A DNA stretch of 20,133 bases. It comes from UBA12088 sp041920275 (GTDB taxonomy: Bacteria > Patescibacteriota > Minisyncoccia > Phycocordibacterales > UBA12088). The DNA lies in the NCBI GenBank assembly GCA_041920275.1, contig JAYRSE010000026.1, forward strand, positions 1 to 20,133, given 5' to 3'. The notes beneath the pieces were generated by a model that saw only the letters and a program-made list of their open reading frames with translations, was not told where the DNA came from and made no database searches. Below, piece after piece: positions 7,367 to 14,993 of the stretch. The position numbers and the translations under genes were made by a program. The first letter of the stretch is position 1. Every line of letters starts with the position of its first letter.

Positions 7367-7756
7367 TTACACGAACATGAAAAGTGTGACCCCTGCGGTC
7401 ACCAACAGCGCGAGCAGCAACGGCGCGAAGAACCAGACTACGAAGAACATCGTACCCATAACGACGGTAAGTGCGATGAAAAAGATACCTGTGCAAATGA
7501 GCACGCAGCGCATGAAAAACCCGACCAGTCGCATGAGCGTATTCACCACCATTTCCTCGGAAGCGGCGGCCACATCTAAGCCGTGGTGCGTCGTATGGTC
7601 CTGAAGTTTGTGGAACGGCACAAACAAGGTGCGTATCATGAGCTCGATGGAGAACAGGTTGTACAAGAACCACAAGAAATTCTGAAAGATGCCTCGATAG
7701 CTCGAAAGCGACACGGAATAGTGCCAGCGCAAGTACTGAAGTGCGAGCGTCATCAT
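7367..7756 (-). CDS. Conserved-type small membrane protein upstream of Clp ATPase
   Basis: I do not recognise a characterised family. The 129-aa product starts MMTLALQYLRW and has a long aromatic-rich hydrophobic stretch (about 20-45) containing FLWFLYNLFSIELMIRTLF, then a soluble loop (about 45-70), then one or two closely spaced helices (about 72-125) rich in Phe, Val and Leu. I placed the start at the ATG at 7756, with 7753 as an alternative, because a TGGTATACT -10 lies at 7774-7766. The frame is open to an upstream ATG at 7792 that would place the promoter inside the gene. The TAA stop is 3 nt from the Clp ATPase start, and the two form a transcription unit, so a membrane complex of the two proteins is a reasonable guess. 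Confidence 0.75.
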   Translation of the reverse strand: MMTLALQYLRWHYSVSLSSYRGIFQNFLWFLYNLFSIELMIRTLFVPFHKLQDHTTHHGLDVAAASEEMVVNTLMRLVGFFMRCVLICTGIFFIALTVVMGTMFFVVWFFAPLLLALLVTAGVTLFMFV

Positions 7757-7765
7757 GACATTGAC

Positions 7766-7774
7766 AGTATACCA
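7766..7774 (-). promoter_or_regulatory. Extended -10 promoter of the membrane protein-Clp unit
   Basis: The minus strand reads TGG-TATACT, a full TGn extension with a 5/6 hexamer, ending 9 nt before the ATG at 7756. The same arrangement precedes dnaX. No clear -35 is seen. The expected transcript would be leaderless or nearly so. Confidence 0.6.
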
Positions 7775-7827
7775 CAGGTACACGCACGACATTCACACGC
7801 GACCTGTTGAGAAATGCCTACCGACCG

Positions 7828-8808
7828 CTATTCCTCAAGATCGGGTGCGGTGTCCGCCGATACCCCTTCCCGCCCCTCCGCATCTTCGGCAACACCATCC
7901 GGAACCGACTCGTTGATCGACGGCTCGGTGGAGGTCGCATCGATCTGTGCTCCATCCTCGATCAACGGATCGACATATTTAACGTAGACCCGCGTCTCGA
8001 AACGCATATCCACATACTCGACCGGACGTGTCTCATCAAAGGCATCCGAGGTAACTGCGGCGACCAAGCGATCGACCACGGTATCGGTCGGGAGAGAACG
8101 AGGAACGATCACCCGCACGGGACGTTGTGCAAGATACAACTCCATGTCACGCTCATCCACCAAAAGGAGCGAGCCAACCTCCAGGTCGCTTTCTTTGAGC
8201 TTCCGACGTAATGCGCCGAGCTCGACGAATTCCTGTTCGGAAAGTAGGTACTGACCGATCGGATCGGCCTTTTCGAGCGAACCGTAGTACCGATCGAGCG
8301 AGTCGAGACCCTCTTCGCGCTCGGCGTACATGAACGCGGAACGATCCATAAGGTAGCACAGACCGAACTCGTTCAAACTTACTTGCTCGAACGAAGGGGG
8401 AACCACGTCACCACACCAGAGTGCCTGTGGCTGTCGCTCACGCACATTGACCGATATCCCGCGCAACCCCGTACGCGCCACCGATACCTGTTCGATGCGC
8501 GGAAACGCTCCACGCAGATCGTCCATCACCTCTCCGACATCGAGGACCAGTGTGGAATCTCCGGGAATAAATCCCAGCACCTGATGATCCATCCCCGCTC
8601 GCACACGCTCAACGATCTCTTCGGCGGACAGACGTTCCACACCATCGACCACGATATCGCTCACGCGAAACGTGTCCCCCCGTAACACGACCACAAGTAT
8701 GGTGACCAGACAAGATGAAAGGAATACGTACACACCGACACGCACCGCCGCACGCACCCGCGCTTTTTTGCGGGCCTCGTGGGTGCGAAACTTGCGTGGT
8801 GCGATCAT
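7828..8808 (-). CDS. ftsQ: FtsQ-like POTRA-domain cell division protein
   Basis: This 326-aa bitopic membrane protein has a basic cytoplasmic tail (1-20, many Arg/Lys), one membrane helix (about 21-42) and a POTRA domain beginning FRVSDIVVDGVERLSAEEI (47-65). A beta-rich segment follows, including an ISVNVRERQPQALW stretch (118-131) typical of the FtsQ/DivIB join between POTRA and beta domain. In characterised bacteria FtsQ/DivIB links FtsL-FtsB and the septal synthase to the division site. The last 40 residues are acidic and low complexity (about 285-326) and probably disordered. The ATG overlaps the serS stop as ATGA, so it is translationally coupled to serS. That is an unusual place, since ftsQ normally lies in the mur-fts cluster. 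Sequence identity is weak by eye, so the assignment rests on architecture. Confidence 0.7.
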   Translation of the reverse strand: MIAPRKFRTHEARKKARVRAAVRVGVYVFLSSCLVTILVVVLRGDTFRVSDIVVDGVERLSAEEIVERVRAGMDHQVLGFIPGDSTLVLDVGEVMDDLRGAFPRIEQVSVARTGLRGISVNVRERQPQALWCGDVVPPSFEQVSLNEFGLCYLMDRSAFMYAEREEGLDSLDRYYGSLEKADPIGQYLLSEQEFVELGALRRKLKESDLEVGSLLLVDERDMELYLAQRPVRVIVPRSLPTDTVVDRLVAAVTSDAFDETRPVEYVDMRFETRVYVKYVDPLIEDGAQIDATSTEPSINESVPDGVAEDAEGREGVSADTAPDLEE

Positions 8809-10073
8809 GTGCGCGCTTCGATCAGCTCTTTCCCCAGGTAGGGCCTGAGCGGTTCGGGAATACGTATGGACCCATCTTCCAACTGATGGTTCTCTACGAG
8901 CGGAACGAGCACTCTCGGAGTCGCAATGGCGGTATTGTTGAGCGAGTGCACGAATCGCAGTTTTCCGTCACCGTCCTTGTAGCGAATATTGAGCCGTCGT
9001 GTCTGGAAATCATGAAAATATGACGCACTGTGGGTCTCGCGATACTTTCCTTCGCTCGGAACCCACGCTTCGATGTCATATTTCTTCACCTGACCAAGTC
9101 CGAGATCGCCACCGCAGTTCACGACCACATGGTACGGTATGCCGAGCGACCGCATCAGATCCTCCGCATTCTGTGTCAGTTCCTCATGATGATCGACCGA
9201 GAGCTGATGACTCGCTTCGCAGAGTACGACCTGCTCGACCTTGTAGAACTCATGGACCCGAATGAGTCCCCGAGTATCTTTCCCATGACTTCCCGCCTCT
9301 CGGCGAAAACATGGAGAGAACGCGACGAACTTGATCGGAAGCTGTGAACGATCGAGCACCTCGTCCGCATGGTAGCTCATGGTCGCCACCTCCGCGGTTC
9401 CCGCGAGGAACTCGCCGTCCTGTGTTCGGTAGAGATCTTCCTCGCTTTGGGGTAGATATCCGGTTCCTATGAATGGCTCGCGTCGCACCAACGAAGGAGC
9501 GATGATCGGTGAAAAACCTTTCTTGCAGAGCATGTCGAGCGTGTACTGCCACAGCGCGAAGGAAAGTCGCGCACCATCGTTCTTGAGATAGTATCCACGA
9601 AATCCCGACGTCTTCGTACCACGATCGAGATCGATCATACCGAGCGAGAGCATGAGCTCGATATGGCTCTTGGGGGCGAACGAAAAAGCCGGGGGATTCC
9701 CCCAAGTGCGCACTTCCAGGTTCGCCGAGTCGTCATCGCCGTCAGGTACCGAGATGTCCGGTACGTTCGGGACCTGCACCATGAGCAACTGCCATTCTTT
9801 GATGACCTCCTTTAGCTCCGCCTCCGCTTTCTGGAGACCCTCCTTGACCGCACGAACCTCGTCGATAATTCGTGCGCGCTCCTCCGGCTGCGCCGAAGCG
9901 ATCCGTCCACTCGCCTCGTTCTGAGTGGCGCGTGCGGTATCGTACGCTTGCTGCAATTCCCTGCGCATATCGTCAACAACAAGCAGCCGATCGAGATCGA
10001 CCGTTACTCGCTTTTTCTTTGCCGCAAGCTTTACAAGATCGATGTTCTCACGAATGAATTTGATATCCAACAT
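8805..10073 (-). CDS. serS: Serine--tRNA ligase
   Basis: This class II aminoacyl-tRNA synthetase charges tRNA-Ser with serine and is cytoplasmic. Its 422 residues begin MLDIKFIRENIDLV, followed by the two-helix coiled-coil arm (about 28-98) that contacts the long variable arm of tRNA-Ser. The catalytic core shows GTAEVA (225-230, the TAE serine motif), motif 2 with FRRE (256-259) followed by RGLIRVHEFYKVE (268-280), ETHSASYFHDFQTRR (346-360), and motif 3 with LNNTAIATPR (378-387) and Arg387. The usual NGSGLAVGR of model bacteria is replaced by NNTAIATPR, which still keeps the motif 3 arginine. I chose the ATG at 10073, the family start, over an in-frame upstream start at 10121. It has no ribosome-binding site and is preceded by a folded leader. 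Confidence 0.96.
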   Translation of the reverse strand: MLDIKFIRENIDLVKLAAKKKRVTVDLDRLLVVDDMRRELQQAYDTARATQNEASGRIASAQPEERARIIDEVRAVKEGLQKAEAELKEVIKEWQLLMVQVPNVPDISVPDGDDDSANLEVRTWGNPPAFSFAPKSHIELMLSLGMIDLDRGTKTSGFRGYYLKNDGARLSFALWQYTLDMLCKKGFSPIIAPSLVRREPFIGTGYLPQSEEDLYRTQDGEFLAGTAEVATMSYHADEVLDRSQLPIKFVAFSPCFRREAGSHGKDTRGLIRVHEFYKVEQVVLCEASHQLSVDHHEELTQNAEDLMRSLGIPYHVVVNCGGDLGLGQVKKYDIEAWVPSEGKYRETHSASYFHDFQTRRLNIRYKDGDGKLRFVHSLNNTAIATPRVLVPLVENHQLEDGSIRIPEPLRPYLGKELIEART

Positions 10074-10260
10074 AGGCGGTAATGGCGATGTGATGCCGGA
10101 AGACCGGAGACACGAACACATCGGTGAACAATAATCAAAGTGTCAGGAGACGTACACATCGAACGAACGACATGCACCGTGCTGCATCCGGCACAACCGC
10201 ATTGCGGCCCGGCTTCCGCTCGCGGTCGAAAGAATGACTCGTCGTTTGCGTACGCCTCCT
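10074..10260 (-). promoter_or_regulatory. Structured 5' leader of serS (candidate cis-regulatory RNA)
   Basis: On the minus strand AGGAGGCGTACGC (10260-10248) pairs with GTGTACGTCTCCT (10157-10145) over 13 pairs, two of them G-U in RNA. The same positions would be A-C mismatches if the plus strand were transcribed, so the fold favours minus-strand RNA. Inside the closed region are CCGC/GCGG within CCGG/CCGG, an ATGCA/TGCAT hairpin and an AACGA/UCGUU pairing. A second domain pairs 10117-10123 with 10086-10092 (CGATGTG/CACATCG) and contains a CCGG-TCTT-CCGG hairpin, ending 12 nt before the ATG. An extended -10 lies directly upstream. I see no T-box antiterminator sequence and no terminator-like U-tract. 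The ligand, if any, is unknown; a stand-alone small RNA from 10260 to 10145 is also possible. Confidence 0.4.
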
Positions 10261-10263
10261 ACC

Positions 10264-10272
10264 GTTATACCA
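10264..10272 (-). promoter_or_regulatory. Extended -10 promoter for serS leader
   Basis: The minus strand reads TGG-TATAAC, a TGn-extended -10 with five of six hexamer matches. The expected start, about 7 nt downstream, falls at 10257-10258, at the edge of the 13-bp leader helix. No good -35 is visible. Confidence 0.5.
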
Positions 10273-10362
10273 CACATGCACCACACGGTATAGGGCCGAA
10301 CGACCATCCACCGTCATCCGAACCATGCACCATTCTCCTTTCAACACTCGCTCGCGTCACGG

Positions 10363-10368
10363 TATACT
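10363..10368 (+). promoter_or_regulatory. -10 element of dprA
   Basis: TATACT ends 6 nt before the dprA ATG at 10375. The region 17 nt upstream reads TTCAAC, a weak -35. The spacing implies a transcript starting at or within a base or two of the initiation codon. The sequence from 10273 to 10362 shows no other structure that I can support. Confidence 0.5.
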
Positions 10369-10374
10369 CAACAC

Positions 10375-11223
10375 ATGCACCCGATCGTCTCCCTTTCGAT
10401 ACCGCAGATGCTCCGCGAGATCCCCGACGCGCCGCATCGACTGTTCCTCCGAGGCACCTTTCCTGAACCTTCATATACCTTTCTCGCGGTCGTCGGATCA
10501 CGGACCTATACACCCTACGGCAAACGCGCGTGTGAGTCTCTCATAGCGGGACTCGCGGGATGCCCTATCGTGATCGTTTCGGGTCTCGCACTCGGCATCG
10601 ATGGTATAGCACATCGGGCCGCCCTCAGTGCAGGTCTGCGCACGATCGCAGTGCCCGGTTCAGGACTCGATGATTCCGTACTGTATCCCGCCACCCACCG
10701 TTCGCTCGCCATCGAAATACTCGAACATGGCGGTGCACTGGTGTCCGAGTTCGATCCGCTTTGGCGTCCACGACCCGAGAGTTTTCCGCAACGAAACCGC
10801 ATCATGGCTGGCTTGTGTCATGCGGTCCTCGTGATCGAAGCGGAAGAGAGAAGCGGAACGCTCATCACGAGTCGCCTCGCGACCGAATACAACCGAGACG
10901 TACTTGCGGTACCCGGCCCGATCGAAAGCGCGACCAGTAAAGGACCGCACATGCTCATTCGAAAAGGTGCCGCACTTGTTGCCCGGAGCGAGGACATTCT
11001 TGAAGCGCTCGGTATCGTACCGAACGTCGGAGCACAAGCACGTCTGCCATTCGATCTCTCGGATGATGAACGCGCGATCATATCGCTCCTTTCGGAACCA
11101 CTCCCGCGTGATGAACTTGTGCGACGCTGCGGAAAAGGCGCGACACAAGCGAACATAGTGCTCTCTTCCCTCGAACTCAAGGGAGTCGTGGAGGAACGGA
11201 CGGGCTTGTTGCGTCTTCGGTGA
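10375..11223 (+). CDS. dprA: DNA-processing protein DprA
   Basis: DprA binds incoming single-stranded DNA and loads RecA during natural transformation. The 282-aa protein has a short N-terminal part, then the Rossmann-type fold: AVVGSRTYTPYG (38-49), VSGLALGIDGIAHRAA (68-83), VPGSGLD (93-99), ALVSEF (121-126), FPQRNRIMAGL (137-147), EAEERSGTLITSRLA (155-169) and PGPI (180-183). A C-terminal winged-helix-like segment (about 226-282) resembles the DML1-type domain. The N-terminal SAM-like extension found in many DprA proteins is much reduced. It is the only complete plus-strand gene here, divergent from serS and convergent with rpoC. The start is the ATG at 10375, with a TATACT -10 six bases upstream and no ribosome-binding site. 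CPR genomes are thought to acquire DNA and nucleotides from outside, consistent with retaining dprA. Confidence 0.95.
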   Translation: MHPIVSLSIPQMLREIPDAPHRLFLRGTFPEPSYTFLAVVGSRTYTPYGKRACESLIAGLAGCPIVIVSGLALGIDGIAHRAALSAGLRTIAVPGSGLDDSVLYPATHRSLAIEILEHGGALVSEFDPLWRPRPESFPQRNRIMAGLCHAVLVIEAEERSGTLITSRLATEYNRDVLAVPGPIESATSKGPHMLIRKGAALVARSEDILEALGIVPNVGAQARLPFDLSDDERAIISLLSEPLPRDELVRRCGKGATQANIVLSSLELKGVVEERTGLLRLR

Positions 11224-11231
11224 ACCAAATA

Positions 11232-11262
11232 ACGAAAACACGCCGCTCGGGCGTGTTTTCGT
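11232..11262. terminator. Bidirectional intrinsic terminator between dprA and rpoC
   Basis: ACGAAAACACGCC (11232-11244) and GGCGTGTTTTCGT (11250-11262) form a perfect 13-bp inverted repeat with a 5-nt loop. A-runs on the left arm and T-runs on the right arm give a GC-rich core followed by U-rich pairing in both directions. It lies in the 56-bp gap between the convergent stops of dprA and rpoC and can serve both. Confidence 0.88.
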
Positions 11263-11279
11263 CTTGCAAAACGCAGGAG

Positions 11280-14200
11280 TTACGCGCTAATGACGATACC
11301 GGTGCTGCTTTCGGTATCCTCCGCAGCATGCCTGTTGTACGTCTCGCTCAGTTGCATTTGCAGGTCCCGGACCGCCTGGTATTTCTTACTACCCTTGTAT
11401 CCGGTACCGGCCGGAATGAGGCGACCGATGATGACATTCTCTTTGAGACCGCGCAGTGGATCGACCGTCCCTCGCACCGCATTGCCGATGAGTACGCGAG
11501 TCGTATTTTGGAAACTCGAAGCGGAAAGCCAGCTCTTGCGGGTAAGCGACACCTCCATGATGCCGAGCAAGTGCGTTTCCCCGACCGCTTCTTCACCGCC
11601 GGTCTCGCGCATGCGAGCATTCTCCTTGTCAAGCTCCCACTCTTCGACCACCTCACCGACGGTAAGGTCGGTGTCTCCCGCATGACGGATCTTGCGACGC
11701 GAGAACATTTGTCGAATGATGACCTCCATGTGTTTACGACTGATCGAAACGCCCTGCAGTTCGTATATCTTGCTCGTTTCGGCAATGATGTACTCCTGCG
11801 TCTTTTCCCTTCCGGCCAATTTGTAGAGCTCGGAAAGATCAGCGGATCCGTCGGAAAGGAAATCACCCTTTTGGATCTTCTCCCCTTCTTTCACCAAACA
11901 TACGCGCGGATGGTACACCGAATGTTCGACGGCGGAACCCTTCTTGGTCGAACCTTCGTCGGGAATGATCATGACGGTCTTCTCGTTGCCCGCATCCTTG
12001 ATCTCGATCACCACACCGCCGACCTGCGCGATGACCGCCGGGTTCTTGGGAATGCGACGTTCGAACACCTCCTCAACGCGAGGAAGACCTTGGACCACGT
12101 CCGCACCGCCGGCCGCACCGTGCTGGTGCTTCATGTTCATCGTCAACTGCGTACCCGGCTCACCGATTGCCTGCGCCGCCACCGTTCCGACCGCTTCACC
12201 GAGGTCGACCGGCTCCCATGTCGTCACGTCCGCACCGTAACATTTCTGGCAAATGCCGTTGCCGAGTGTGCACGTGAGCGGAGAACGAACCTTGACCGTA
12301 TCGATATCGGTCGATTCGAGCGTGCGGGCGATCGCTTTGGTGATGTAATCACCCTTCTTCGCGTACACCACTCCTTTACCATCGCTCGCATCCTCCGCTA
12401 TGAAACGACCCTGAATGTTTTCCGCGAAGTTCGCTTCGATACCGAACGCATTCTTCCTGCCGAGTACGATCGATCCCGCGGTCCCGCAATCTTCCGCACG
12501 AATGATCGCATCTTGCGCGACATCGAACAGTTTGCGAGTAAGGTACCCGGCACGTGCCGTGTTTAGCGCGGTGTCGGCAAGCCCCGACCGCGAACCGTGC
12601 GTGGTCGTAAAGTACTCGATCGGTGTCAGGCCCTCTTTGTAATTCGCGATGATCGGGAATTCGATAGTCTCGCGCGCCGTGTTCTGAATGAGACCCTTCA
12701 TACCCGCCATCTGCGTAAGCTGGCCCAGCGACCCTCGAGCACCCGATATCACAAGATCGTGCACCGATCCTCTCGGGTCGATCGTTGCGGGTATGGCCGC
12801 CTCGATGTCGCTCTTTGCCTTGTGCCATATCTCGATGATGAAACGCTTGCGATCGGTTCGCGACAAGAGACCTTCGGCATACTGACTTCGCACGAGTGCG
12901 ACCTGCTTCTTCGCCTCCTCGATGATCGCAGGCTTCACGGACGGGGTTTGTATCTCGTTCAACGACCACGTGACACCGGAGCGCGTCGCATAGGTGAAGC
13001 CGAAATTCTTGATCTTGTCGACAATGGTGGGTATATGATCGAGCGAATAGTGATCAATGAGATCGTTGATGAGTCGGACCAAGCGGGATTTCTTCATCTC
13101 TTCGTTCAGGTACGGGTAGTCCTTGGGAAGCACCGAGTTGAAAAGCAACCGACCGACCGTGGTCTCGAACACCGCACCACCGAACTGGGCGTACTTGGGA
13201 CTGTCGGTACCGAGCACCTTGATCTTGGCGCGAAAATCCACTACACCATAGTCATACGCACTGATCGCCTCGTTCGGACTGGTGAACCATTTACCTTCAC
13301 CCAGACACCCCTCGATCTCCTTGGTCATCCAGTAGCATCCGAGCACGATATCCTGTGCCATGGCGACCACCGGTGCGCCATTACCGGGCTTCAAAATGTT
13401 CCGGTTCGCACTCATGAAGCACCGCGCCTCAAGCTGTGCCTCTTCCGAGAGTGGCACATGCACCGCCATCTGATCGCCGTCGAAGTCGGCATTGAACGCG
13501 GGGCACACGAGCGGGTGAATGCGGATCGCATTACCTTCGATAAGAAGCGGACGGAACGCCTGAATACCCAACCGATGCAGTGTCGGAGCACGGTTCAACA
13601 TTACGTACTTATCTTTGATAACCTCCTCGAGTATCGCCCACACTTCGGGCATCGCCTCCTCCACCAGTCGTCCCGCACCCCGAATATTGAACGCGAGCTC
13701 GCGTTCAAGGAGCTTTGCGATCACGAACGGCCGGAAGAGCTCGAGTGCCATGTGTTTGGGTAAACCGCATTGATCGAGATTGAGTTCGGGACCGACGACG
13801 ATGACCGAACGTCCCGAGTAATCGACTCGCTTGCCGAGCAAATTCTGTCGGAAGTATCCTTGTTTACCCTTGATGTAGTCGGAAAGTGACTTCAGCGGAC
13901 GACGCTGTGCCAGACTCATCGCGCCACTTTGTGAACCATGCCTGATGGAATTGTCGATAAGTGCATCGACCGCTTCTTGCAGAATACGCTTCTCATTGCG
14001 CAGGATCACTTCGGGCGCATGGATGTCCATGAGCTTTCGGAGACGATTATTGCGGTTGATGACGCGACGATAGAGATCGTTTGCGTCCGAGCTCGCATGA
14101 CGTCCTCCTTCGAGTGCGACCATGGGACGGAGTGCGGGCGGAGAGACGGGCAGTACCGTCAAGAACATCCACTCGGGTCGAAGTTTCGCACGCTCAAGCT

Positions 14201-14981
14201 GACGCACGAGGCCGAGACGCTTGTTGATCTTCGCCTTTTCACCGGCGGCCGCCTTTTCTCGATCTTCCACCAACTGTGTCGCGAGAGCGCCGAGATCCAT
14301 TTGTTTGAAGAGTTCGTATATCGCCTCGGCACCGATCGACGCCTCGAACACGGTACCATAGCGCATGGAGTACCGGTGGTAGGTCTGTTCGTCGATGATC
14401 TGCCCAACCCGCATCCCCGCAACCTCGTTCTTCACTTCCTGAAGCTTGTCTTTGAGTCGAGTCAACTCTTCATCGGTCGACGCACTCTTCGATTTCGCCT
14501 TGAACTCGGCGTCGATGTCCGACAGCACTCGAGCGCTTTCTTTAGCGTCCACTTTGGTGATGATGTAACTTGCGAAGTACACGACCTTCTCGATATCCGC
14601 ACCCGACACGCCCATGAGCATGGCGATGCGGGACGGGATACCGCGCAAGAACCAAATGTGTGCAACAGGACTTGCAAGTTCGATGTGCCCGCTTCGCTCC
14701 CTCCGCACGATGCTGCGCGTTACCTCAACACCACAACGATCGCAGACGATGCCTTTGTAGCGAATTCCCTTGTACTTTCCGCAAAAACATTCGAAGTCAC
14801 GGGTCGGACCGAAGATCCGCTCGTCGAACAAGCCGTTCTTCTCGGCGCGTTGCGTACGGTAATTGATCGTTTCCGGCTTGGTCACTTCACCGGACGAACA
14901 CTCACGAATACGCTCCGGACTGGCGACCGCAAGACGGACCGCACTGAAACTCTCCATTTGGGATGATTTTATTTCTCGCAT
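11280..14981 (-). CDS. rpoC: DNA-directed RNA polymerase subunit beta-prime
   Basis: This is the catalytic clamp subunit of RNA polymerase, 1233 aa, Gram-positive-like in length and without the large trigger-loop insertion of E. coli. Zinc site 1 is C65-x-C67...C80-x2-C83. The active-site Mg-binding motif NADFDGD is at 497-503. The second zinc site uses C832, C904, C911 and C914. The bridge-helix region has GSRSGLADTALNTA (796-809). The trigger loop after EPGTQLT reads MNMKHQHG (948-955), keeping the catalytic-type histidine (His952) but replacing the Arg and Phe of the usual MRTFHxGG. The C-terminus is complete. The start is the ATG at 14981, 12 nt after the rpoB stop, without a Shine-Dalgarno, so translation probably depends on coupling. 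Transcription comes from the rpoB promoter and ends at the 11232-11262 terminator. Confidence 0.98.
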   Translation of the reverse strand: MREIKSSQMESFSAVRLAVASPERIRECSSGEVTKPETINYRTQRAEKNGLFDERIFGPTRDFECFCGKYKGIRYKGIVCDRCGVEVTRSIVRRERSGHIELASPVAHIWFLRGIPSRIAMLMGVSGADIEKVVYFASYIITKVDAKESARVLSDIDAEFKAKSKSASTDEELTRLKDKLQEVKNEVAGMRVGQIIDEQTYHRYSMRYGTVFEASIGAEAIYELFKQMDLGALATQLVEDREKAAAGEKAKINKRLGLVRQLERAKLRPEWMFLTVLPVSPPALRPMVALEGGRHASSDANDLYRRVINRNNRLRKLMDIHAPEVILRNEKRILQEAVDALIDNSIRHGSQSGAMSLAQRRPLKSLSDYIKGKQGYFRQNLLGKRVDYSGRSVIVVGPELNLDQCGLPKHMALELFRPFVIAKLLERELAFNIRGAGRLVEEAMPEVWAILEEVIKDKYVMLNRAPTLHRLGIQAFRPLLIEGNAIRIHPLVCPAFNADFDGDQMAVHVPLSEEAQLEARCFMSANRNILKPGNGAPVVAMAQDIVLGCYWMTKEIEGCLGEGKWFTSPNEAISAYDYGVVDFRAKIKVLGTDSPKYAQFGGAVFETTVGRLLFNSVLPKDYPYLNEEMKKSRLVRLINDLIDHYSLDHIPTIVDKIKNFGFTYATRSGVTWSLNEIQTPSVKPAIIEEAKKQVALVRSQYAEGLLSRTDRKRFIIEIWHKAKSDIEAAIPATIDPRGSVHDLVISGARGSLGQLTQMAGMKGLIQNTARETIEFPIIANYKEGLTPIEYFTTTHGSRSGLADTALNTARAGYLTRKLFDVAQDAIIRAEDCGTAGSIVLGRKNAFGIEANFAENIQGRFIAEDASDGKGVVYAKKGDYITKAIARTLESTDIDTVKVRSPLTCTLGNGICQKCYGADVTTWEPVDLGEAVGTVAAQAIGEPGTQLTMNMKHQHGAAGGADVVQGLPRVEEVFERRIPKNPAVIAQVGGVVIEIKDAGNEKTVMIIPDEGSTKKGSAVEHSVYHPRVCLVKEGEKIQKGDFLSDGSADLSELYKLAGREKTQEYIIAETSKIYELQGVSISRKHMEVIIRQMFSRRKIRHAGDTDLTVGEVVEEWELDKENARMRETGGEEAVGETHLLGIMEVSLTRKSWLSASSFQNTTRVLIGNAVRGTVDPLRGLKENVIIGRLIPAGTGYKGSKKYQAVRDLQMQLSETYNRHAAEDTESSTGIVISA

Positions 14982-14993
14982 AGTACGGAGGTA

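Noticed and set aside
10074..10260. T-box riboswitch upstream of serS
   Set aside because: No T-box antiterminator core, no specifier loop that I can place and no terminator with a U-tract are visible. The structure is reported as an unclassified leader instead.
10135..10347. Minus-strand ORF of 70 codons upstream of serS
   Set aside because: It would start at TTG, has no family resemblance and overlaps the structured leader and its promoter.
11220..12566. Long plus-strand open frame of 448 codons opposite rpoC
   Set aside because: It lies fully antisense to an unambiguous rpoC and its translation is rich in Arg, His and Thr with no domain motif. It reflects the codon bias of rpoC on the other strand.
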